Made by a program: the position numbers and the translations under genes
In this document: positions 7,580-12,766 of the stretch, piece by piece
Layout of the letters: every line of letters begins with the position of its first letter
Numbering within the stretch: position 1 is the stretch's first letter
The notes under the pieces: model-generated
Seen by the model: only the letters and a program-made list of their open reading frames with translations
The model's database searches: none
What the model was told of the DNA's origin: nothing
Origin: Susulua sp964590995
GTDB lineage: Bacteria > Omnitrophota > Gorgyraeia > Duberdicusellales > 4484-171
DNA: 12,766 bases
Reading direction: 5' to 3'
Assembly: GCA_964590995.1 (NCBI GenBank)
Contig: CAZPYY010000030.1
Coordinates: 1-12,766, forward strand

Positions 7580-9460
7580 ATGGCTAAGAAAAAAAAGACC
7601 CCAAATTCGGATTTTTTGAGGAAAGCCTTCATTTTAATTCTTGTTTTTCTCGGTCTAGTCTGGATGGTAAGCCTTTTCAGTAGTGGAATGGGAGGGTTAG
7701 TAAAGAAGCTTTCCTATAATGAATTCTACTATTCTCTTGAGCATAATCTTGAAGACCCGACTATTGAGTGGGTTAGGTTAAGTGAAAACTTCATCCAAGG
7801 CGGATTTACCCCTAGTAAGGGCGGAGGCCGTTTTTATCTTTATATTCCTGTCGAAGATAAAGAGGTTGTTGAACTCCTGCGTAAGAATGTGAGTAAGTTC
7901 GAAGTAGAACCTTCCAAAAATGTTTGGACGAACCTACTTTACTTCTTCGGCCCGATGCTTCTCTTTATTCTCTTTCTCTGGTATTTCTCCCGTAGAGGCA
8001 GCCAGATGGGCTCACGGGTTTGGTCATTTGGAAAAGCAAAGGCAGCTTCTCTAGATAAAGAAAAAGCAACCCGAATTACCTTTGGTGATGTGGCTGGCAT
8101 AGATGAGGCTAAGGAAGAATTACAGGAGGTAATAGAGTTCTTAAAAGACCCTAAGAAATTCCAGCGCTTAGGCGGGAGATTTCCTAAAGGAGTTCTATTG
8201 GTTGGCCCTCCCGGGTGTGGTAAGACCCTCTTGGCTAAGGCGGTTGCCGGTGAAGCCCAAGTTCCCTTTTTCAGTATTAGCGGTTCTGACTTTGTAGAGA
8301 TGTTCGTAGGTGTCGGGGCTTCTCGGGTAAGAGATTTATTCGAGCAGGCTAAGAAGGCTGCCAAGATAGAGAATAAGGGATGTATTATTTTTATTGATGA
8401 GATAGATGCTGTTGGACGACAGCGTTTTGCTGGGGTAGGCGGAGGCCATGATGAGAGAGAGCAGACCTTGAATCAACTTCTTACTGAGATGGATGGTTTC
8501 CAAACTCAAGCCGGGATAATTGTTATGGCTGCAACTAACCGGCCTGATGTTTTAGACCCGGCGCTTCTTAGACCGGGTAGATTTGACCGCCACATCATAA
8601 TTTATGCTCCTGACATTAAAGGAAGAGAAGAAATTTTAAAGGTTCACACTAAGAAGGTAAAATTAGCTAAAGACGCTGATTTAGCTGCAGTAGCTAAGAA
8701 GACTCCGGGTTTCTCAGGTGCAGATTTAGAGAATCTTTGTAATGAAGCTGCACTCTTAGCAGCTAGGCACGATAAGGCCGCTGTTGAGCAGTCAGAGCTA
8801 GAGGAATCTATAGAGAGGGTGACGATGGGGCCGGAGAAAAAAAGCCGGATAATTTCTAAGCATGAGAAAGAATTAACTGCTTTTCATGAAGCTGGGCATG
8901 CTTTATTGTCTTTACTAATTCCTGAAGTTGACTCTATGACCAAGGTTTCAATTATACCCCGGGGTATGGCTGGCGGATATACATTTTCACCTCCCAAAGA
9001 GGATAGATGGTATAGGTCCAAGAAAGAGCTTTTAGGGACAATAACTGTTGCTTTAGGCGGAAGAGCCTCTGAAGAGATAAATTTAGGAGATATTACTACT
9101 GGGGCTATGAATGATTTAATGGAGGTTACGCGCATAGCCAGAAAGATGGTCTGTGACTATGGGATGAGTGAACGAGTGGGTAACTATACCTTAGGACGTA
9201 GCCACGGTCCAATATTTTTAGGAAGAGATTTGGTTCATGAGAAGGATTATAGCGAAGAAACAGCTAAGATTGTTGATGAAGAAGTAAAACACATCGTTGA
9301 TGAGTGCCATGAACGGGCCAAAAAGTTAATTGAGAGCAACAAGAAAAAACTAAAATTATTAGCTAACGCTTTATTAGAGAAAGAAGTATTAGATGATGAA
9401 GAGGTTAAGCGTATAATTAACTTAAAAGATGAGGATAACCCCCCTAAAAGTAAGAAATGA
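7580..9460 (+). CDS. ftsH: ATP-dependent zinc metalloprotease FtsH
   Basis: A 626-residue membrane-anchored AAA+ protease that extracts and degrades membrane and short-lived cytosolic proteins as a hexamer. A lysine-rich N-terminus leads to TM1 (about 15-33). A periplasmic segment follows, then TM2 (about 117-137). The AAA domain holds Walker A GPPGCGKT (209-216), Walker B IIFIDEID, a VGVGASRVRDLF pore-loop region and the SRH arginines in RPGRFDR. The peptidase zinc site is H436-E-A-G-H440, with D512 (in TTGAMNDL) as third ligand. Length and order are normal. The C-terminus is lysine-rich. It carries its own promoter at the end of tilS, lacks an SD, and overlaps folP by 32 bases. Confidence 0.98.
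   Translation: MAKKKKTPNSDFLRKAFILILVFLGLVWMVSLFSSGMGGLVKKLSYNEFYYSLEHNLEDPTIEWVRLSENFIQGGFTPSKGGGRFYLYIPVEDKEVVELLRKNVSKFEVEPSKNVWTNLLYFFGPMLLFILFLWYFSRRGSQMGSRVWSFGKAKAASLDKEKATRITFGDVAGIDEAKEELQEVIEFLKDPKKFQRLGGRFPKGVLLVGPPGCGKTLLAKAVAGEAQVPFFSISGSDFVEMFVGVGASRVRDLFEQAKKAAKIENKGCIIFIDEIDAVGRQRFAGVGGGHDEREQTLNQLLTEMDGFQTQAGIIVMAATNRPDVLDPALLRPGRFDRHIIIYAPDIKGREEILKVHTKKVKLAKDADLAAVAKKTPGFSGADLENLCNEAALLAARHDKAAVEQSELEESIERVTMGPEKKSRIISKHEKELTAFHEAGHALLSLLIPEVDSMTKVSIIPRGMAGGYTFSPPKEDRWYRSKKELLGTITVALGGRASEEINLGDITTGAMNDLMEVTRIARKMVCDYGMSERVGNYTLGRSHGPIFLGRDLVHEKDYSEETAKIVDEEVKHIVDECHERAKKLIESNKKKLKLLANALLEKEVLDDEEVKRIINLKDEDNPPKSKK
9412..9417 (+). promoter_or_regulatory. Possible -10 box upstream of folP
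   Basis: A perfect TATAAT ends 11 bases before the folP ATG at 9429, inside ftsH. No good -35 is visible, and TATAAT also arises here from common Ile-Ile/Asp-Ile codons, so this is weak. Confidence 0.25.
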
Positions 9461-10646
9461 AGAAGAAGCCCGAAAAATAATGTCTTCTATGGGCGTAAGC
9501 CCTGAGGGTGTAAGAATTTTATCCCCCAAAAGCATATATACAGCATTTAAAATCGAAGGGATCAAATCTTGGGAAGCAAATATAATAAAGCAACAACTTC
9601 TTTCTTTAGGAAGTGACGCAGCCCTGGAGCGGAAAGCTTTAATAAAGAATATAAAGACCTCTGTTCTTATTTTTGGAAGCTTAAGCCAATTAAAGAAGCT
9701 CTCTGAAAAATTAAAAGATCAACCTTTTGCCCTAAAAGAGGTTTCTCAAAGTATTTCTGATTATTTGAACAACTTGGATAAAAAAGAACTTATCTTTAAG
9801 GCTAGAGGTAAAGTGCTAAAAATCAAGAAGCCGATTATCTGCGGGATCATAAATGCCACTGATGATTCTTTTTCCGGAGATGGGCTACTGAGTAAAGTTC
9901 AAAGTTCAAAGTCCAAAGTCCAAAGTTTAGCTTTGAAGAAGGCGGAGAGGATGGTAAAAGCCGGGGCAAAGATAATAGACATGGGCGGAGAATCAACAAG
10001 GCCTTTTTCAAAGCCATTAGACGCCGGGAGTGAGATAAAGAGGGTTACCCCAGTTTTAAAGGCTTTGCGCAAGAATTTTAAAAAGACTCTTCTGTCTATA
10101 GATACCTATAAGTATTCAGTAGCAAAAGTAGCTGTAGACGAGGGGGTAGATATAATTAATGACATTACAGCCCTAAGGAGTAGCCCTCGAATAGCGTCTC
10201 TGATTAAAAGATATAAATTAGGGTGTGTATTAATGCATATGAAGGGGAAGCCTAAGACTATGCAAATAAAGCCTCGTTATAAAGATGTAACAGCGGAGAT
10301 AATTGATTTCTTCAAGGAAAGATTGAAGTTTTGCGATCAAAGAGGTATAAATAAGAGTCAGATTCTTATTGATCCTGGGATAGGGTTTGGTAAGCGTCTG
10401 GAAGATAATACCAAGATAATTAATGAGCTTTACAAATTTAAGGTTTTGGGGCTGCCGATTTTTTTAGGGTTGTCTCGTAAATCTTTTATTGGTAAGATAC
10501 TTAATGTAGATACCGAGGAGCGTTTAGTAGGAACAATTGCCGCTAGCGTGATTTCTCTTGCTAAGGGTGCTAATATTTTAAGGGTACATGATGTGGAAGA
10601 AACTATCCAGGCTATAAAAGTAGCCTCAAAAATTACTAATAACTGA
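9429..10646 (+). CDS. folP: Dihydropteroate synthase, long form with N-terminal extra domain
   Basis: A 405-residue TIM-barrel enzyme that joins p-aminobenzoate to dihydropterin pyrophosphate in folate synthesis. All signatures are present: GIINATDDSF (139-148), DMGGESTRP (185 onward), LLSIDTYK, DIINDITAL, LMHMKGKPKTMQ, LIDPGIGFGK, LSRKSFIGKIL and a final RVHDV. About 135 residues precede the barrel. They include NIIKQQLLSLGSDAAL and the VLIFGSLSQLKKLSEKLKDQPF region, an N-terminal domain I recall from long DHPS forms in some thermophiles and Firmicutes. Residues 155-166 (SKVQSSKSKVQS) come from a heptanucleotide tandem repeat and form a small insertion after the first active-site loop. The ATG at 9429 overlaps the end of ftsH. 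The stop overlaps the cdaA ATG by one base. Confidence 0.95.
   Translation: MRITPLKVRNEEEARKIMSSMGVSPEGVRILSPKSIYTAFKIEGIKSWEANIIKQQLLSLGSDAALERKALIKNIKTSVLIFGSLSQLKKLSEKLKDQPFALKEVSQSISDYLNNLDKKELIFKARGKVLKIKKPIICGIINATDDSFSGDGLLSKVQSSKSKVQSLALKKAERMVKAGAKIIDMGGESTRPFSKPLDAGSEIKRVTPVLKALRKNFKKTLLSIDTYKYSVAKVAVDEGVDIINDITALRSSPRIASLIKRYKLGCVLMHMKGKPKTMQIKPRYKDVTAEIIDFFKERLKFCDQRGINKSQILIDPGIGFGKRLEDNTKIINELYKFKVLGLPIFLGLSRKSFIGKILNVDTEERLVGTIAASVISLAKGANILRVHDVEETIQAIKVASKITNN
9894..9928 (+). repeat. Five-unit heptanucleotide tandem repeat (AAAGTYC) inside folP
   Basis: Five back-to-back seven-base units read AAAGTTC, AAAGTTC, AAAGTCC, AAAGTCC, AAAGTTT. Because seven is not a multiple of three, three units give one seven-residue peptide period (KVQSSKS, then KVQS). 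The repeat is translated in frame within dihydropteroate synthase. Confidence 0.93.
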
Positions 10647-11404
10647 TGGATTTTTTAGGACTCCTAAAATGGAAAGCTATAGTTGAGATATTGATCCTAT
10701 GGATGGTTGTCTATAGGATATTTCTGTTTTTAAAAGGCACAAAAGCTGTTTACCTATTGAGAGGTATAGTTATTTTGGTAATTTCTCTGCTTACTTTTCA
10801 GATGTTAGGTTTACCGGTCCTAACCCGTCTGCTTACCTACCTTTTTGCTTTCTTTCTGATTCTTATAGTTATTATTTTTCAGCCCGAGCTAAGGGAAGGC
10901 CTTATACACTTAGGTAAACGTCATATTTTCTCTATTGAACCCAAAAGGGAAGAGATTGAGAAGACTTTACGCGAAATTGTTTCTGCAGTGGGGGCTCTTT
11001 CTCGTAAGAAACAAGGAGCTCTTATTGCCATAAAGAGGGAAATAGGTCTTAAACGGTATATCGAGAGTGGGGTAATTTTGAATGCTGAGCTTACAACAGA
11101 GTTATTGCAAAACATTTTTTATCCTTCAGCACCATTACATGATGGCGGAGTAGTGGTTGATGAAACAACAGTAATATCTGCCTCCTGTCTTTTTCCGCTT
11201 AGTGATAATCCAAGCTTAGAGAAGACTTTAGGCATGCGCCATCGGGCAGCAGTAGGTCTTTCTGAGAATTCGGACGCACTTGTGGTATCAGTTTCGGAAG
11301 AAAATGGCACAGTATCTTTGGCTATAAACGGACAGTTAACTCGGAATCTAACGCCTAATGATTTACTTACTATCCTTAAAGGGCAATTAGCAAAATCTCG
11401 CTAA
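10646..11404 (+). CDS. cdaA: Membrane diadenylate cyclase CdaA
   Basis: A 252-residue protein with three N-terminal membrane helices (about 11-29, 36-54, 62-78) and a cytosolic DAC/DisA_N domain that makes c-di-AMP from two ATP. The FQPELREGL linker after helix 3 is typical of CdaA. In the catalytic domain, LHDGGVVVDE carries D166-G167-G168 where most members have DGA. GMRHRAAVGLSE carries the RHR motif (198-200), and EENGTVSLAINGQL follows. The ATG overlaps the folP stop by one base (TGATG), indicating coupling. In many bacteria cdaA is followed by cdaR and glmM; here a 45-codon ORF, then pdxJ, follow instead. Confidence 0.94.
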   Translation: MDFLGLLKWKAIVEILILWMVVYRIFLFLKGTKAVYLLRGIVILVISLLTFQMLGLPVLTRLLTYLFAFFLILIVIIFQPELREGLIHLGKRHIFSIEPKREEIEKTLREIVSAVGALSRKKQGALIAIKREIGLKRYIESGVILNAELTTELLQNIFYPSAPLHDGGVVVDETTVISASCLFPLSDNPSLEKTLGMRHRAAVGLSENSDALVVSVSEENGTVSLAINGQLTRNLTPNDLLTILKGQLAKSR

Positions 11405-11439
11405 AATAAACCTAAATAATGGAAATCCGATTACAATCA

Positions 11440-11446
11440 GGGAGGA
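11440..11446 (+). promoter_or_regulatory. Strong Shine-Dalgarno GGGAGGA for the 45-codon ORF
   Basis: GGGAGGA lies seven bases before the ATG at 11454. It is the best ribosome-binding site in the window and the main reason to believe that this short ORF is translated. Confidence 0.75.
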
Positions 11447-11453
11447 TATAGAT

Positions 11454-11591
11454 ATGGAGTTTTTGAAGAAGATAAGTATTAAAAGAGCAATTATGCATAA
11501 CTTCTGGCTTAAGCTCATGGCTTTAGTTATTGCTATTCTTGTTTGGCTTTATGTGAGTGGCGCAATTACTGGCGGGGGAAGGATTATATGA
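11454..11591 (+). CDS. 45-residue single-helix protein resembling the membrane anchor of CdaR/YbbR
   Basis: A short gene running from an ATG with a strong SD to TGA. The product has a basic N-terminus (about residues 1-16), then NFWLKLMALVIAILVWLYVSG, essentially one transmembrane helix, and a short glycine-rich tail ending GGGRII. The N-F-W-L-K-L start followed by a helix ending in W-L-Y-V is the usual N-terminal anchor of YbbR-domain proteins (CdaR), the membrane regulator of CdaA, and the gene lies directly after cdaA. All extracytoplasmic YbbR repeats are absent and none is encoded downstream. The stop overlaps the pdxJ start as ATGA. It may be a minimal CdaA partner or the remnant of a truncated cdaR. 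The CdaR link is inferred from sequence style and position. Confidence 0.72.
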   Translation: MEFLKKISIKRAIMHNFWLKLMALVIAILVWLYVSGAITGGGRII

Positions 11592-11599
11592 ACCCCGCC
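11571..11599 (+). promoter_or_regulatory. All-GC hairpin enclosing the pdxJ ribosome-binding site and start codon
   Basis: GGCGGGG (11571-11577) pairs perfectly with CCCCGCC (11593-11599). The 15-base loop contains the SD-like GAAGGA, the pdxJ ATG at 11588 and the stop codon of the upstream small ORF. In RNA this would display or restrict the start site. Function is inferred. Confidence 0.55.
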
Positions 11600-12364
11600 C
11601 TTCCTAGGAAATATAGGTCAGATGTTGGAAGGAAGGGCGAGGCAAAGTTAGGCGTTAACGTTGACCATGTGGCAACTTTAAGGCAAGCCCGGGGCAACAC
11701 AGCTTATCCTGATCCAGTAGTAGCAGCCCTCTTGGCAGAGTATGCCGGATGTGATTCAATAGTTGTTCACTTAAGAGAGGATAGAAGGCATATAAAGGAA
11801 CGGGATGTGATTTTTATTAAAGAAGCTGTAAAGATTCCTTTGAATCTAGAGATGTCTACCTCTAAAGATATTGTTGATTTTGCTTGTAAGGTAATTCCTC
11901 AACAGGCAACTTTAGTTCCTGAGAAGAGACAAGAGTTGACCACCGAAGGCGGGCTTGATCTTATAAAGAATAATGAGAAGGTAGCTGGGGTGATAAAGAG
12001 GTTAAAGAAAGCCGGAATAAAGGTTAGTTTGTTTATTGACCCTATAAAGAAAAAAATTAAGGCAGCCAAGGATTTAGGTGCAGATCTTATTGAGATTAAT
12101 ACCGGTGCTTTTTCTGAAGCCAAGAATAAAACCTCTCTAAACAAGGAAATCAGAAAGATAAGAGAAGCGGCAAAGTTTGGTAAGAGCGAGGGTTTCTTCG
12201 TTGCTGCCGGCCATGGGCTTGGTTATGAGAATTTAGGAGAGATAATAAAGATAAAAGAGATAGAGGAGTTCAATATCGGGCATTCAATAATTTGCCGTTC
12301 GGTTTTTATTGGGATTACTCAAGCTGTTGAGGAAATGATCTCCCTATTAAAAAATAAGAAATAA
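11588..12364 (+). CDS. pdxJ: Pyridoxine 5'-phosphate synthase
   Basis: A 258-residue TIM-barrel enzyme that condenses 1-deoxy-xylulose 5-phosphate with 3-amino-2-oxopropyl phosphate in de novo vitamin B6 synthesis. Family motifs are GVNVDHVATLRQARG (22-36), YPDPV, VHLREDRRHI, NLEMS, LVPEKRQELTTEGGLD, VSLFID, IEINTG, AAGHGLGYEN and FNIGHSI. PdxJ normally begins only one to four residues before the LGVN strand. Here about 17 extra residues (MNPALPRKYRSDVGRKGE) precede it, encoded by an inverted-repeat region. The frame is open further upstream to a TTG at 11543, but that part overlaps the small ORF. The ATG at 11588 is preferred because it overlaps that ORF's stop (ATGA), follows GGAAGGA, and no ATG, GTG or TTG lies between it and the conserved core. 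Confidence 0.95.
   Translation: MNPALPRKYRSDVGRKGEAKLGVNVDHVATLRQARGNTAYPDPVVAALLAEYAGCDSIVVHLREDRRHIKERDVIFIKEAVKIPLNLEMSTSKDIVDFACKVIPQQATLVPEKRQELTTEGGLDLIKNNEKVAGVIKRLKKAGIKVSLFIDPIKKKIKAAKDLGADLIEINTGAFSEAKNKTSLNKEIRKIREAAKFGKSEGFFVAAGHGLGYENLGEIIKIKEIEEFNIGHSIICRSVFIGITQAVEEMISLLKNKK
11596..11639 (+). repeat. 10-bp inverted repeat in the pdxJ N-terminal extension
   Basis: CGCCCTTCCT (11596-11605) is perfectly complementary to AGGAAGGGCG (11630-11639), with a 24-base loop. It shares bases 11596-11599 with the hairpin at 11571-11599, so the two stems cannot form at once. TTCCTAGGAA at 11601-11610 is a further perfect palindrome. The GC-rich arms stand out from the AT-rich surroundings, and the element encodes the extra N-terminal residues of PdxJ. 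Confidence 0.8.
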
Positions 12365-12367
12365 AAG

Positions 12368-12721
12368 ATGGTTGTGGGCGTAGGTATAGATATAATACAA
12401 ATAGAGAAGATTAAGAGGTCGATAGAAAAGTGGGAGGGTAGCTTCTTAGACCGCGTATTTAATTCTGAAGAATTAAAGAATATTCTCAAAGGCAAGATGT
12501 ATTACCAGCGCCTTGCTGCTCGTTTTGCAGCTAAGGAGGCGGTAATAAAGGCAATTTCAAAAGAGCACCCTTTAGCTTTGACTGATATTCTTATTCTCAA
12601 TAGGGAGAATGGTGCTCCTTATTGTAAATTTAAAAAAGATATTGGTATTGATATTTTTCTTTCTATAACCCATATTGAAGACTATGCGGTTGCCTGTGCA
12701 GTTGCTCAAGAGAAAGCCTGA
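12368..12721 (+). CDS. acpS: Holo-[acyl-carrier-protein] synthase
   Basis: A 117-residue phosphopantetheinyl transferase that moves 4'-phosphopantetheine from CoA to the serine of acyl carrier protein. The two signatures are GVGIDIIQIEKI with the metal ligand D8, and RFAAKEAVIKA (52-62) with E57. The C-terminal ISITHIEDYAVACAVA-type strand also fits. Length is normal for AcpS. It begins three bases after the pdxJ stop, the widespread pdxJ-acpS pairing. No clear SD precedes its ATG. Its end overlaps the next gene by 38 bases. Confidence 0.95.
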   Translation: MVVGVGIDIIQIEKIKRSIEKWEGSFLDRVFNSEELKNILKGKMYYQRLAARFAAKEAVIKAISKEHPLALTDILILNRENGAPYCKFKKDIGIDIFLSITHIEDYAVACAVAQEKA

Positions 12722-12766
12722 TACCCATAAAGGGGATTACGGGCATATTTTAATTATTGGAGGCTC
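12684..12766 (+). CDS. nnrD: ADP-dependent NAD(P)H-hydrate dehydratase, N-terminal fragment
   Basis: The reading frame from the ATG at 12684 runs off the window with no stop. It gives MRLPVQLLKRKPDTHKGD followed by a YGHILIIGGS segment. KPDTHKGDYGHILIIGGS is the opening of the YjeF C-terminal/ribokinase-like fold, which removes water from damaged NAD(P)HX; the K-P-D-T-H-K-G-D-G-H pattern and the following glycine-rich strand are diagnostic. Only 27 complete codons and part of another are present. The start overlaps acpS by 38 bases; it is chosen because the L-P-x-x-L-L-x-R-K-P lead-in looks like the family N-terminus. An epimerase (YjeF N) domain is not fused at this end. Confidence 0.82.
   Translation, partial: MRLPVQLLKRKPDTHKGDYGHILIIGG

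Noticed and set aside
7939..8364. A 141-codon open frame on the minus strand inside ftsH.
   Set aside because: It is antisense to the highly conserved AAA domain, has no recognisable protein features and no start signal; it is a shadow frame.
11543..11587. An upstream TTG start giving PdxJ 15 more residues.
   Set aside because: These codons lie within the well-supported 45-codon ORF in another frame, and a better ATG with an SD-like sequence follows at 11588.

Overview
The window is a compact, AT-rich bacterial stretch with every recognisable gene on the + strand, very short gaps and many small overlaps. It contains a tRNA, fifteen complete protein genes (one of them a 45-codon gene) and the first 28 codons of a sixteenth. 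No insertion sequence, phage gene, CRISPR array or convincing rho-independent terminator was seen. There is no gene-free stretch over 300 bases. The gene order tilS-ftsH-folP-cdaA-(small ORF)-pdxJ-acpS-nnrD, together with the lipoprotein and probable envelope proteins, suggests an uncultured diderm lineage such as Omnitrophota. That placement is an inference from recalled gene order and protein style, not from a search.

Layout. Positions 1-72 hold tRNA-Phe(GAA), missing only its first base. Positions 106-2581 hold a secreted beta-propeller protein with an unusual C-terminal module and a divergent mannose-1-phosphate guanylyltransferase. Positions 2593-4923 hold a radical SAM protein, a YggS/PLPBP pyridoxal-phosphate protein and an MBL-fold hydrolase. 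Positions 4941-6525 hold an unidentified histidine-rich membrane protein, a BamE/SmpA-like probable lipoprotein and an alkylpurine (3-methyladenine) DNA glycosylase. From 6572 to the end runs a housekeeping block: tRNA-Ile lysidine synthetase, FtsH protease, dihydropteroate synthase with an N-terminal extra domain, diadenylate cyclase CdaA, a 45-residue single-helix peptide resembling only the membrane anchor of CdaR/YbbR, PdxJ, AcpS and the start of the NAD(P)HX dehydratase.

How the genes work together. Several genes supply or use cofactors: PdxJ makes pyridoxine phosphate and YggS handles PLP, FolP acts in folate synthesis, AcpS installs phosphopantetheine, and NnrD repairs hydrated NAD(P)H. 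CdaA makes c-di-AMP, and its usual membrane partner CdaR appears reduced to its transmembrane helix.

The most interesting points are the minimal CdaR-like ORF, a GC-rich cluster of overlapping inverted repeats at the pdxJ start that also encodes an N-terminal PdxJ extension, a heptanucleotide tandem repeat translated inside dihydropteroate synthase next to its first active-site loop, and TATAAT boxes placed so close to the tilS and ftsH start codons that leaderless transcripts are predicted.
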